Shown: positions 24,288-33,299 of the stretch, one piece after another
Layout of the letters: each line of letters starts with the position of its first letter
Numbering within the stretch: the first letter of the stretch is position 1
Origin: Luteococcus peritonei
Lineage (GTDB): Bacteria; Actinomycetota; Actinomycetes; Propionibacteriales; Propionibacteriaceae
Assembly (NCBI RefSeq): GCF_039526385.1
Contig: NZ_BAAAIX010000016.1
Span: 1 to 64,000, forward strand
Direction of reading: 5' to 3'
DNA length: 64,000 nt
Made by a program: the position numbers and the translations under genes
Notes under the pieces: model-generated
Told to the model about the DNA's origin: nothing
The model's input: the letters and a program-made list of their open reading frames with translations, nothing else
Database searches by the model: none

Positions 24288-25121
24288 ATGCGGCGGATAA
24301 CGCTGCCGAGCGGGGAGTTCATCCCTGTGCTGGGCCAGGGCACCTGGGGCTGGGGTGAGGACCCCGGCCGCCGCCGCGACGAGGTCACAGCGCTGCACGC
24401 CGGCCTCGAGCTGGGCATGACGCTGGTCGACACCGCCGAGATGTACGCCGACGGCGGCGCGGAGGAGGTGCTCGGTGAAGCATTGGCGGGTCGCCGCGAC
24501 GAGGCGTTCGTGGTCAGCAAGGTCCTGCCGTCCCACGCCTCCCGTACCGGCACGATCGCGGCCTGCGAACGCAGCTTGAAACGCCTGGGCACCGATCGGA
24601 TCGATCTCTACCTGCTGCACTGGCAGGGCAGGTACCCGCTGGAGGACACGGTGGCGGCCTTCCAACAGCTCGTCGAGGACGGGAAAATCCGATATTGGGG
24701 CGTCAGCAACTTCGACCACCTGGCCCTCGCCGACCTGGGGGACCTGCCGGGCAGCAGCGGGCTGGCCACGGATCAGGTGCTGTACAACCTGTCGCGGCGA
24801 GGACCGGAGTACGACCTACTGCCGTGGTGCACCGACCACCAGCTGCCGGTCATGGCGTACTCGCCGATCGAGCAGGGCCGCATCCTTCACGACACGACGC
24901 TGAACGACGTCGCGGCCCGCCACGGCGTCAGCCCCGCGGCGGCGGCCCTCTCCTGGGTGCTGCGCCGCGACTCGCTCTGCACGATCCCCAAGGCGAGCAG
25001 CCCGCAGCATGTGCGCGACAACGCCACAGCACTGGACGTGAAGCTGACCCGCGAAGACCTGGATGCTCTGGATCGAGCGTTTCCGCCGCCGAGCGGACCG
25101 CGACCACTAGAAATGCTGTGA
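24288..25121 (+). CDS. Aldo/keto reductase
   Basis: This 277-residue NADPH-dependent TIM-barrel oxidoreductase shows the catalytic tetrad residues in DTAEMYADGGAEE (D and Y), VVSKVLP (K) and YLLHWQGRYPLE (H). The family motif RYWGVSNFD and the C-terminal cofactor segment IPKASSPQHVRDN are intact. AAGGGAAG precedes the ATG. It follows the alcohol dehydrogenase by 98 nt and probably shares a role in carbonyl detoxification. Confidence 0.9.
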   Translation: MRRITLPSGEFIPVLGQGTWGWGEDPGRRRDEVTALHAGLELGMTLVDTAEMYADGGAEEVLGEALAGRRDEAFVVSKVLPSHASRTGTIAACERSLKRLGTDRIDLYLLHWQGRYPLEDTVAAFQQLVEDGKIRYWGVSNFDHLALADLGDLPGSSGLATDQVLYNLSRRGPEYDLLPWCTDHQLPVMAYSPIEQGRILHDTTLNDVAARHGVSPAAAALSWVLRRDSLCTIPKASSPQHVRDNATALDVKLTREDLDALDRAFPPPSGPRPLEML

Positions 25122-25186
25122 TCCTGCGAGGCTGGAGCCATGCTCGGCGGCATGTCCTTGGTCGGCCACCTCACTGATCCAGAGAC

Positions 25187-25548
25187 GGTGTGGTCCTCCC
25201 GATCAGGCTGGTCACCGACAACGGTGGGCCGTTTCGCTCGTTCCGGTTCGAGCACTTCATCACCGCCCACCCGGTGCTCAGGCGTGTTCGGACTCGTGTC
25301 AGGCCCCCCCGGCCAGAAGGGGGGTCCGTGAACGGGCCTTCCAGATCTTGACGTACGAGCGGCTCTACCGCGAGCAGATCGACGACGGGCTCGAGCTGGT
25401 CCGCGAGGCCGATGCCTATCGGGTCGAGTTCAACACCGTCCGACCACACGAACACCTGGCTCGGAACCGGCCCTCCGAGGTCCACCGTGGCCTGGCGGAC
25501 CCCACCGTCCCCACCTTTTCCCAGCCAGAATTCCTACCAACTAGTTGA
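25187..25548 (+). pseudogene. IS3/IS481-type transposase, 3' fragment with frameshift
   Basis: The integrase-core end is split over two frames. The first holds LVTDNGGPFRSFRFEHF and runs to the C/G-rich run near 25297-25323. The second holds YERLYREQIDDGLELVREAD and EFNTVRPHEHLARNRPSE to the stop at 25548. The N-terminal two thirds are absent. It is debris, not mobile. Confidence 0.75.
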
Positions 25549-25622
25549 CGCGGGACAATCACACGCTCGAGGGGCCCGGTTGGTACTGGAATTGTTGCGG
25601 CACACGTGAAAGAACTGATGGC

Positions 25623-26621
25623 ATGACCTTCACCGCATGGATCGTCCGCGAGACCGAGTCCGGGGCCCAGGCCGCTCTGGAGAACCTTGACGAGAACATC
25701 CTGGAGGACCTGGACACCACCGTCCGCGTCACCTACTCCGGCATCAACTACAAGGACGCCCTCGCCCTGCAGGGGCGCCCCGGCGTGATCCGCAAGCACC
25801 CGCTGATCCCGGGCATCGACCTGGTCGGCGAGGTCGTGGAGAGCCGCAACCCCCGCTGGAGCGCCGGCGACCGGGTGGTGATGACCGGGGCCGGCTTCGG
25901 CGAGGAGCACCACGGCGGTCTCTCGCAGCTGGCCACGGTGAGCGGCGACGACCTGGTGGCGGTACCCGATGCCTTCTCGGCCAAGCAGGCCGCGGCCATC
26001 GGCACCGCTGGCTTCACCGCCTCGCTGAGCCTGCTCGCCCTTCAGCGCGCAGGCCTCACCCCCGACCGCGGCCCCGTTCTGGTGACGGGCGCCGGCGGGG
26101 GCGTGGGCTCCGTCGCACTGGCCCTGCTGGCCGGTTCCGGCTACGAGGCGCATGCCGTCACCGGCCGCCCCGACGAGCTGCGCGACCAGCTCACGGCGCT
26201 CGGCGCCTCCACGATCATCTCCCGCGAGGACCTGGACACCGGCGGCAAGCCGCTGGCCAAGCAGCGCTGGGCGGGCGCCATCGACGCCGTCGGCGGCGCC
26301 CCACTGGCCAGCGCCCTGGCCTGCCTGTACCAGGAGGGCGTGGCCACCACCTGCGGCCTGGCAGCCGGCCCGAAGTTTGCGGGCAACGTGATGCCCTTCA
26401 TCCTGCGGGGCGTCTCGCTGCTGGGCATCGACTCGGTCCGCACGCCCGCGGATCGCCGCGCCGCTGCCTGGCAGCTCCTGGCCGAGGCCTTCGCGCCGCA
26501 GCGCCTGGATGGCATCACGCGCACCGTCGCCCTGGCCGACGTGCAGCACACCGCCGAGGAACTGCTGGCGGGCAGGGGCACCGGCCGCACCGTCGTCGAG
26601 GTGCCCCCGCTGGGCAGCTGA
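25623..26621 (+). CDS. YhdH/AcuI-family quinone oxidoreductase
   Basis: This 332-residue zinc-free medium-chain reductase of the acrylyl-CoA reductase/YhdH group shows the family signatures SGINYKDALAL, HPLIPGIDLVGEV, AAIGTAGFTASLSLLALQ and NADP-binding VTGAGGGVGSVALALL. GIDSVRTP and the C-terminal GRTVVEVP are also typical. The likely reaction is NADPH-dependent reduction of an activated double bond such as acryloyl-CoA. It sits between two transposase remnants, which suggests transfer, and has no obvious operon partner. Confidence 0.88.
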   Translation: MTFTAWIVRETESGAQAALENLDENILEDLDTTVRVTYSGINYKDALALQGRPGVIRKHPLIPGIDLVGEVVESRNPRWSAGDRVVMTGAGFGEEHHGGLSQLATVSGDDLVAVPDAFSAKQAAAIGTAGFTASLSLLALQRAGLTPDRGPVLVTGAGGGVGSVALALLAGSGYEAHAVTGRPDELRDQLTALGASTIISREDLDTGGKPLAKQRWAGAIDAVGGAPLASALACLYQEGVATTCGLAAGPKFAGNVMPFILRGVSLLGIDSVRTPADRRAAAWQLLAEAFAPQRLDGITRTVALADVQHTAEELLAGRGTGRTVVEVPPLGS

Positions 26622-27008
26622 CCCTCAGGCCGAGGCCAGCGGCTCGCAGGCCAGCCACACGGGGCCGCACTTCTACAGCGAGTCGCTGCGCATCCCCGTG
26701 CCCGTTTCAGGGCCGAGTGAGACCGTCGATGGTCCGGTTCACCGAGTGGCTTCGGACAGCCGACACAAGGGATGACTGCTCGGTGAGGACAGCCTGGAGG
26801 CGAGGGTCCTGACCCAAGCGCAGCAGGGCGGCACGGTCGGGCATCCCCACGATGACCACGGCATCAGTGGGTCGTTGTGGCGGGGTGTCGTGCTGGACCT
26901 CTGGTGTCGGGTACGGCGTGAGCGCCCGGGGCAGCGCGGTTTGCGTGCGCACCTCGATGGCCCTTGTCGCGGCGAGGGCGGGCCCGAGGTGCTCATGCAC
27001 GCACGTGT
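26622..27008. other. Unassigned stretch next to the IS1380 remnant
   Basis: A 97-codon minus-strand frame (26707-27000) contains RPTDAVVIVGMPDRAALLRL, which could be protein-like, but I cannot match it to a family. It joins the IS1380 fragment with a frame change and is probably fused debris. Confidence 0.35.
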
Positions 27009-27419
27009 CGTGTTCTCCTTCTCACTGTGCGCGATCACGATCGTGGCGTCGATGTCTAGCACGATGACGTCGGCGAGGTCGGTCCCGGCGACCTTGGACG
27101 CCGGGACGCCGCCGGGCAGTTGGGCCCACCCGTGGCGCCGGACCCGAGCAGGGGCGGCCGCGATCTTATTCCGTCGACCGGGCGTCATCGACTTCGGCGT
27201 GCGCCACACCGTCGGGGCCGATGCGACCGGGCCCAGGACACCGGCCTGGTGGCGCAGCACGCCGATGTCGGCGATCGCCTTGGACAGCTCGTCGGTCAGG
27301 CCGGTCCGGTCGGCCAGGAGCCTGGTCATGATGCTGCCGGTGTGAGCCACCACGCCGACGTCGGCCGTCACCGACAGACCCGTCGACCATGAAGTACGCT
27401 TCACCGACGGAGTGCCTCC
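27009..27419 (-). pseudogene. IS1380-family transposase, N-terminal fragment
   Basis: The minus strand reads GGTPSVKRTSWSTGLSVTAD, then VVAHTGSIMTRLLADRTGLT, GVLGPVASAPTVWRT and VIVLDIDATIVIAHSEKENT, all typical of IS1380 transposases. About 28 residues expected after ELSKA are missing without breaking the frame (ELSKA joins directly to IADIGVLRHQ). The frame fails after SEKENTT, so the catalytic core is lost. Confidence 0.75.
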
Positions 27420-27618
27420 CAACGCGGAGAACTTGGGACATCGCAATCGCAAGTTTCCCTGGCTGGGCAGGCGCCTTCGTGCTTCCACCGATCACTCCGC
27501 GGCGTCGTGGACGATCCGGGCTAGCCCCCGGGTCCGGCCTGATTTGCCTACGACCCCCTCGTTGTCGGTGGAGAACGTAGGGTCTGGAAAGTCACCACAC
27601 AACGATTGGAGATCCACT

Positions 27619-28764
27619 ATGAAGGCTGTGGTCTATCAGGGACCGCGCGATGTCGCGGTCACGGATGTTCCGGACGCGAAGATCGAGCGACCCACCGATG
27701 TCCTGGTCAGGGTAACGTCGACGAACATCTGCGGCTCGGACCTCCACATGTACGAGGGGCGGACCTCCTTCGAGGTAGGTCGGACGTTCGGTCACGAAAA
27801 CATGGGAGAGGTGGTGGAGATCGGCAAGGGAGTGGAGAAGGTCAAGGTGGGCGACCGGGTCGTGCTGCCCTTCAACATCTCGTGCGGGTTCTGCAAGAAC
27901 TGCGAGCGCGGCCTTACGAACTACTGCCTGACGACGCAACCGGACCCGTCGGCCGCCGGTGCGGCCTACGGCTTCGCCGAAATGGGCCCGTACGGCGGCG
28001 GGCAGGCGGAACTGCTCCGTGTGCCTTTCGGTGACCACAACGCGCTGCGCCTGGGTGAGGATGCGGAGGAGAAGGAGAACGACTACGTCATGCTCTCCGA
28101 CATCTTCCCCACCGGCTACCACGCCACCGAGATGGCAGGCGTGATCCCGGGCGACAGCGTCGTGATCGCCGGGGCTGGCCCCGTGGGACTGATGGCCGCC
28201 CTGTCGGCGACGATCAAGGGCGCCGCAAAGGTGATGGTGGTCGATCGCCACCCCGACCGGCTCGCGCTGGCCGAGCAGATCGGCGCGATCGCCATCGACG
28301 ACTCCAAGGTCGACCCCGTGCAGGCTGTGCTGGACCAGACCATGGGGCTCGGAGCCGACCGCGGCTGCGAGTGCGTCGGCTACCAGGCCCACGACCCTGA
28401 GGGCAATGAAGACCCGGCCGCCACCTTGAACATGCTCATCAACTCGGTCCGGTTCACCGGCGGGATCGGCACCGTCGGCGTGTTCGTCCCCCAGGACCCG
28501 GGGGCCAAGGGCGAATTGGCCAAGCAGGGCAAGGCAGCCATCGACTTCGGCACCCACTGGTTCAAGGGACAGACCATGGGCAACGGTCAGGCCCCCGTCA
28601 AGAGGTACAACCGCCGGCTGCGAGACCTCATCGCGGCTGACAAGGCGAAGCCGTCCTGGATCGTCTCCCACGAGATCTCGCTGGAGCAGGCTGCCGATGC
28701 CTACAGGAACTTCGACTCCAGGTCCAAGGGTTGGACCAAGGTCGTCATCAAGCCCGGCATGTGA
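27619..28764 (+). CDS. fdhA: Glutathione-independent formaldehyde dehydrogenase (FdhA-like)
   Basis: This 381-residue zinc medium-chain dehydrogenase oxidises formaldehyde to formate with NAD in characterised relatives. The zinc ligands are in NICGSDLHMYEG and GRTFGHENMGEVVEIG, the structural zinc lobe is SCGFCKNCERGLTNYC, and the NAD motif is VVIAGAGPVGLMAALSA. The long insert GYQAHDPEGNEDPAATLNML is diagnostic for the FdhA group. TTGGAGA precedes the ATG. It is followed by a DJ-1 protein, a small monooxygenase-fold protein and an FAD demethylase-like oxidase, a grouping that fits formaldehyde or dicarbonyl detoxification. Confidence 0.9.
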   Translation: MKAVVYQGPRDVAVTDVPDAKIERPTDVLVRVTSTNICGSDLHMYEGRTSFEVGRTFGHENMGEVVEIGKGVEKVKVGDRVVLPFNISCGFCKNCERGLTNYCLTTQPDPSAAGAAYGFAEMGPYGGGQAELLRVPFGDHNALRLGEDAEEKENDYVMLSDIFPTGYHATEMAGVIPGDSVVIAGAGPVGLMAALSATIKGAAKVMVVDRHPDRLALAEQIGAIAIDDSKVDPVQAVLDQTMGLGADRGCECVGYQAHDPEGNEDPAATLNMLINSVRFTGGIGTVGVFVPQDPGAKGELAKQGKAAIDFGTHWFKGQTMGNGQAPVKRYNRRLRDLIAADKAKPSWIVSHEISLEQAADAYRNFDSRSKGWTKVVIKPGM

Positions 28765-28786
28765 AACGGAAAGAAGGCAAGCTGAT

Positions 28787-29356
28787 ATGGCAGCAGATCT
28801 TCAGGGCAAGAGGGTCGCGATCCTCGCCGCCGACGGAGTCGAGCGCGTTGAGCTCGAGCAACCTCGCGAAGCGCTGAACCGCGCGGGCGCTCAGACCGAG
28901 GTCCTCTCGATCCACGACGGCGAGATCAAGGCCCGTAAGAACGACCTGGATGAAGCGGGCACGTTCACCGTCGACGGGTTGGTCGCCGACGCCTCGGTGG
29001 GCGACTACGACGCCTTGCTGCTTCCCGGCGGCACGGTGAACCCCGACCAGCTCCGGGTCGACAAGGACGCCGTTTCCTTCGTCCGTGACTTCGTCGAGAG
29101 CGGCAAGCCAGTGGCGGCGATCTGTCACGGGCCGTGGACGTTGATCGAGGCCGGCGTGGCCGCCGGTCGCACCCTGACATCGTTCCCGAGCATTCGCACC
29201 GACCTGCGCAACGCCGGCGCCGACGTCGTCGACCAGGACGTGGTGGTCGACAAGAATCTCATCACCAGCCGCTCGCCGGAGGACCTGCCGGCGTTCTCCG
29301 AGGCCATAGTGTCTCAGCTCGCAGGCACCACGACAAAGGAAGAGGAGAAGTCATGA
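28787..29356 (+). CDS. DJ-1/PfpI-family protein
   Basis: This 189-residue type-1 glutamine-amidotransferase-like protein has the nucleophile elbow ICHGPW with C113, the acidic residue of the family in the region VERVELEQP, and the C-terminal signature VVVDKNLITSRSPEDLPAF. Relatives act as glyoxalase-III/deglycase enzymes, stress chaperones or proteases. Which applies here is not decided. AAGAAGG lies upstream. It overlaps the next gene by 4 bp (ATGA) and follows fdhA by 22 nt. Confidence 0.9.
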   Translation: MAADLQGKRVAILAADGVERVELEQPREALNRAGAQTEVLSIHDGEIKARKNDLDEAGTFTVDGLVADASVGDYDALLLPGGTVNPDQLRVDKDAVSFVRDFVESGKPVAAICHGPWTLIEAGVAAGRTLTSFPSIRTDLRNAGADVVDQDVVVDKNLITSRSPEDLPAFSEAIVSQLAGTTTKEEEKS

Positions 29357-29655
29357 GTGTGACCAAGGGATTGCTGGTCAGGTTTGACGCGTTGCCCGGG
29401 AAGGAGGACGACGTGAAGGAGTTCCTTGACAGCGGCCGTGCGCTTGTTGAGGACGAGCAGGCGACCACCGCGTGGTTCGCGATCCGCCTCGGTCCGACCT
29501 CGTTCGGGATCTTCGACGTGTTCCCCGATGACGCCGGACGTGACGCCCACCTGTCCGGCCCTGTTGCGGTAGCTCTCGGCGAGCAGACCGGCACGTTGTT
29601 CTCCGAACCGACGATCGAGAAGCTCGACGTACTGGGATCCAAGCTCCCCGCCTGA
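29353..29655 (+). CDS. Antibiotic biosynthesis monooxygenase-fold protein
   Basis: This 100-residue ferredoxin-like dimeric alpha/beta-barrel (ABM) protein reads GLLVRFDALPGKEDDVKEFL, then FAIRLGPTSFGIFDVFPDD and DAHLSGPVAVALG. Such small proteins act as cofactor-free oxygenases or quinone-handling proteins, and many are uncharacterised. It is translationally coupled to the DJ-1 gene upstream, suggesting a shared electrophile-detoxification role. Confidence 0.85.
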   Translation: MSVTKGLLVRFDALPGKEDDVKEFLDSGRALVEDEQATTAWFAIRLGPTSFGIFDVFPDDAGRDAHLSGPVAVALGEQTGTLFSEPTIEKLDVLGSKLPA

Positions 29656-29796
29656 CACCACAGACCGGGAGTACTGGCCCAGAGAGGAGGGGTCGCTGCG
29701 CGCGGTGACTTCGGGCTTGCACAGCTCGCTGACGTCGTGGCAGCGGGCCCTTCTCTTGCGGCCTATCGCTCATCACCAACAGATCGAGGAACCGCG

Positions 29797-30927
29797 ATGA
29801 CAGCAACTGACGACGGCGTTGCCACGACGCGTTCACCCGAGGTAGCAGTGATCGGGGGAGGGATCGTCGGTCTGTCGACGGCGTACGCGCTGCGGGAGCA
29901 GGGCGTGCCGGTGCGCTTGTACGAGGCTGGTCTGCCCGGGACGGGTCAGTCCGCCGGCGAGTCGCGGATCTTCCGGCATGCCCACGACGACCCGCGACTC
30001 GTCGCTTTCGCGCGCGAAAGCCGCGGCGTATGGGATGAGTGGGCCGAGCACTTCGACGTCGAGCTGGTCTCATCCGACGGTGTCCTGGCGATCGGAGACA
30101 GCGCCCTGGCGCGGCTGCGGGTGCTCGACCAGGTCGGCGGCGTGCAAGCGCACGAGATCGACGCGGACGAGGTCGCCCAGCGAATGCCGCTGCTCGCTGG
30201 GTACTCGGGGCCAGCGGTGCTCGACGAGTCAGGCGGCGCGATCCGCACCCGCGCCGCGATCACGGCACTCACGGGTGCCCTCGCAGATGCGGTCACCACC
30301 GGGGAGGTCATCTCCATCGATCCCCGCGCCGACGGGACGGTCGAGGTGCGCAGCGTCACCGACCGGGCTGTCTACTCCAAGGTGGTCGTGTGCGCCGGCC
30401 GCGAAACCGCCCGGCTGGCACGCGGCGTCGGCCTGTCGCTGCCGGTTCGCCTTGCCGCACACGTCCGGCTGACCTTCGACGTGAAAGCCGCCGCCCCGGC
30501 ACGAGTCGCGTGCCTGCAGGACAGCAGCGGCGTCTTCGGCGAAGTCGGCGTCTACGCGACGCCGCTACCGGGCAACAACAGCTATTCGGTCGGACTCAGC
30601 GACACCGTCGGCGTCCGCGAGGACGGAACTTTCATCGACTCTGCGGCGATTCGATCGCTGGACGAACGCGCACGCGAATACGTGACACGGGCGCTGCCCG
30701 GTCTCCACCCAGAGCCGCGCGACTTCCTTCACTGTTGGGTGACCGACCTCCCGTGGAGTGAGGACGGCGTGGCCGTGTGGGAGGCAGGCTCCGTCTTTTT
30801 TGTGGCCGGTCACAATTTGTTCAAGCAGGCACCTGCGCTGGGTCGCGCTCTGGCCCGGGCTGCGACCGGCGGCGGTCTCTCCGCCGAGCTCACGCCCGAA
30901 GCGCGCCTCGGCGAGGCCCAGGGCTAG
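29797..30927 (+). CDS. FAD-dependent amine oxidase, MSOX/sarcosine oxidase-like
   Basis: This 376-residue DAO-fold flavoenzyme has the N-terminal dinucleotide motif EVAVIGGGIVGLSTAYALRE, followed by GTGQSAGESRIFRHAH, which resembles the FAD-binding segment of monomeric sarcosine and N-methyltryptophan oxidases. C313 in HCWVTDLP occupies the position of the cysteine that binds FAD covalently in MSOX. The substrate loop differs (VAGHNLFKQAPALG instead of the usual GFSGHGFK). Oxidative N-demethylation by such enzymes releases formaldehyde and peroxide, which would match the nearby fdhA. The substrate is unknown. Confidence 0.82.
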   Translation: MTATDDGVATTRSPEVAVIGGGIVGLSTAYALREQGVPVRLYEAGLPGTGQSAGESRIFRHAHDDPRLVAFARESRGVWDEWAEHFDVELVSSDGVLAIGDSALARLRVLDQVGGVQAHEIDADEVAQRMPLLAGYSGPAVLDESGGAIRTRAAITALTGALADAVTTGEVISIDPRADGTVEVRSVTDRAVYSKVVVCAGRETARLARGVGLSLPVRLAAHVRLTFDVKAAAPARVACLQDSSGVFGEVGVYATPLPGNNSYSVGLSDTVGVREDGTFIDSAAIRSLDERAREYVTRALPGLHPEPRDFLHCWVTDLPWSEDGVAVWEAGSVFFVAGHNLFKQAPALGRALARAATGGGLSAELTPEARLGEAQG

Positions 30928-31230
30928 CCCCGATCTTTCGTGACGGCGGTCGGGATCGTGTCGGAGCCGTGTTGTCGGGTGCGCCCGTGTGCGGAGTGAC
31001 TGCGGGTACGACGACGGGCCGGCTGGCGCTGCCGGGCTGCGGCTCTCCGGGTGGTGATGTCGGGGGCGGACGGGCCAGGTCAGGCCGGTTGCGGAATGGC
31101 AGCGATGTTCGCGAAGACCGCGGCGATTCTGTTCGCCCAGGACCTGCTGATGCCCGATCCCCCTGCTCCGGCATCACGCCCAGCGAGAACAGCCCTCCCG
31201 TCGAAGCGCTCGCGGCCCTAGCGTCGGGGC
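30928..31230. other. Non-coding boundary between accessory and core halves
   Basis: These 303 nt separate the last accessory gene from the compact core block. I see no gene, repeat or terminator with confidence. Confidence 0.5.
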
Positions 31231-32100
31231 ATGGACATCGACACCTCCCGCATGGACTCCATCCCCGCCCAGCAGCAGGAGTGGCCCGGCCTGACCACCC
31301 TGCTGGACCCGCCCGCCGACCACGGCGAGCAGAGCTATGTCGGCCGCGAACGGCTGGTCGGCAAGAAGGCCTTGATCACCGGTGGCGACTCTGGCATCGG
31401 CCGTGCCACCGCCATCGCCTTCGCCCGTGAGGGTGCGGACGTGGCGATCGGCTACCTGCCCGACGAGCAGTCCGACGCCGAGCAGGTCAGGCAGCTCATC
31501 GAGGCCGAGGGTCGCACCGCCGTCCTGGTGGCCAAGGACCTGCGCACCAAGCAGGCCAACCAGGAGCTGGTCGACGAGGCCGTGCAGGGCCTGGGTGGCC
31601 TGGACATCGTCGTGGCCAATGCCGGCTACCACTGGGGCCGCACCGAGGGTCTCGCCGAGATCGGCGAGGACGAGATGCGCCAGGCCGTCGAGACCAACCT
31701 GTACGCCACGGTCTGGCTCTGCCAGGCGGCCCTGCCGCACCTGCAGCAGGGTGCCTCCGTCGTGATCACCACCTCGGTACAGGCCTACGATCCGTCCGAG
31801 AGCCTGATGGACTATGCCGCCACGAAGGCCGCACTGAACAACTTGACCGTCTCGATGGCGGCCGACCTCGGCCCCCAGGGGATCCGGGTCAATGCGGTGG
31901 CGCCGGGGCCGATCTGGACGCCGCTGCAGCCCGCCACCAAGACGCCGGAGAGCGTCGAGAAGTGCGGTGCCGACACGCCGCTGGGTCGCGCAGGGCACCC
32001 CATCGAGGTGGCCACCGCCTATGTCTACCTGGCCAGCGACGAGGCCAGCTACGTCTCCGGCACCGTGCTCGGGGTGACCGGCGGCAAGCCCGTCTTCTGA
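31231..32100 (+). CDS. Short-chain dehydrogenase, YghA/GspB39-like
   Basis: This 289-residue SDR has the extended N-terminus typical of the YghA/general-stress-protein-39 group (PGLTTLLDPPADHGEQSYVG). The cofactor motif is TGGDSGIGRATAIAF, and the catalytic serine (TTSVQAYDPSES) and YAATKAAL (YxxxK) are present. The end GTVLGVTGGKPVF is standard. It is probably an NAD(P)-dependent aldehyde or glucose dehydrogenase linked to stress; the substrate is unproven. It stands alone upstream of the CarH-like regulator. Confidence 0.9.
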   Translation: MDIDTSRMDSIPAQQQEWPGLTTLLDPPADHGEQSYVGRERLVGKKALITGGDSGIGRATAIAFAREGADVAIGYLPDEQSDAEQVRQLIEAEGRTAVLVAKDLRTKQANQELVDEAVQGLGGLDIVVANAGYHWGRTEGLAEIGEDEMRQAVETNLYATVWLCQAALPHLQQGASVVITTSVQAYDPSESLMDYAATKAALNNLTVSMAADLGPQGIRVNAVAPGPIWTPLQPATKTPESVEKCGADTPLGRAGHPIEVATAYVYLASDEASYVSGTVLGVTGGKPVF

Positions 32101-32290
32101 CCCCACCCGCAACGGCCGTCACCCGTCCATCGAGGGCGGATGGCGGCCGTTCCCCTTGTCGCCGCAGGACAACCCTCAGTCACTGCGTGTACCGTCACGC
32201 TGCTGGCTCCTCACCAGTAATTGAATGGCTGTGGCAAGGGCTTCGGCGCAGGCAAGGCGTGCGGGAGGAGGGCTCGCGCGAAGGAGTGGG

Positions 32291-33289
32291 ATGTACACGA
32301 TCACGAAGGCAGCCGAGCTGGTGCGGGTGACCCCGGCGCGGCTGCGGGCCTGGGAGCTGCAGTACGGGATCGTGCAGGCGCATCGCGACGAGCACGGGAC
32401 CCGTCTCTACGACGAGGACCAGATCGACATGTTGCGCGAGATGGCGGCCATGGTGCAGCGCGGGCTGGCGCCCGGGCGCGCCGCGCAGCTCGTGCGGCAG
32501 GCCTTCGCGCGATACTCCGCGGACCAGGCCGCCGAGACGAACCGCGCAACCCACGAGATGGACCGGATGATGGCCGAGGGCGACCTGGTCAAGGCCGCCG
32601 CCGAGCTCGAACCCAGGACCCTGCACCAGATGCTGGGCCGCGCGCTGCGCCCCGACCAGGGGATCGCCCTGGAGCAGGTCTTCGACGACTGGCTGCTGCC
32701 GCAGTTCCAGCGGCTGGGCTGGTCCTGGGAGGAGGGGCAGATCGTCGTGGCGCAGGAGCACTTCGTCACCGCGGCGGTGATGCGCGTGCTCGCGCGTTGC
32801 TTCGACGAGCTGGAGGAGGGCGACGGTCCCGTCGTGATGATGGGCCTGCCTCCCGGCTCGCGCCACGAGCTGGGACTGCTCTGCTTCGCCATCTGCGCCC
32901 GGCTCCGTGGCCTCCAGGTGGTCTACCTCGGGGCCGACGTTCCGCTGAGCACCTGGCTCGAGGCCGTTCGCCTGCGCCGCCCGCGCGCCGTGGTGACCGC
33001 GGCCTCGATGCGTCGCGACGCGATCAGCGCCGGCCGGGTCGCCGACCTGCTGGCTGCGCACGGCATGCGCGACGTGTGGACCGGCGGCGCCCATGGCGAC
33101 GAGGTGCACGGAGCCGCCGTCCTGCCGCACCGGGTCGGCGAGGCCACCATGCTGCTCGACGCGCAGCTGCGCGCCGGGCTGGGCGCCCGGCCTCGGCTGG
33201 AGGTCGCCGGACGCTCCCGCGTCGTCCCGCTGCGCACCCCGGTGCATCCCTCGCAGCGGGTCCTGCCCCCGGGCGACGACTCCGCCTGA
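32291..33289 (+). CDS. MerR-type regulator with B12-binding domain (CarH/LitR-like)
   Basis: This 332-residue protein has a MerR winged helix (YTITKAAELVRVTPARLRAW), then a four-helix bundle and a Rossmann B12-binding domain. W146-x9-E156-H157 (WEEGQIVVAQEH) is the signature of adenosylcobalamin photoreceptors, with H157 the likely upper ligand. H192 in GSRHELG would be the lower ligand. CarH proteins bind DNA as tetramers in the dark and fall apart in light. The ATG at 32291 is preferred because AAGGAG lies 4 nt upstream; an ATG at 32225 has none. The target genes are not evident from the neighbours (SDR, ZIP transporter). Confidence 0.85.
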   Translation: MYTITKAAELVRVTPARLRAWELQYGIVQAHRDEHGTRLYDEDQIDMLREMAAMVQRGLAPGRAAQLVRQAFARYSADQAAETNRATHEMDRMMAEGDLVKAAAELEPRTLHQMLGRALRPDQGIALEQVFDDWLLPQFQRLGWSWEEGQIVVAQEHFVTAAVMRVLARCFDELEEGDGPVVMMGLPPGSRHELGLLCFAICARLRGLQVVYLGADVPLSTWLEAVRLRRPRAVVTAASMRRDAISAGRVADLLAAHGMRDVWTGGAHGDEVHGAAVLPHRVGEATMLLDAQLRAGLGARPRLEVAGRSRVVPLRTPVHPSQRVLPPGDDSA

Positions 33290-33299
33290 CCTGCCTCCC

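Noticed and set aside
25297..25327. Terminator formed by the C7 and G6 runs
   Set aside because: The runs lie inside the transposase fragment and mark its frameshift; no T tract follows and no transcript is expected to end there.
32225..32290. An N-terminal extension of the CarH-like protein starting at ATG 32225
   Set aside because: No Shine-Dalgarno is present and the added residues are Arg/Ala/Gly-rich, whereas AAGGAG sits correctly before ATG 32291 where MerR proteins start.
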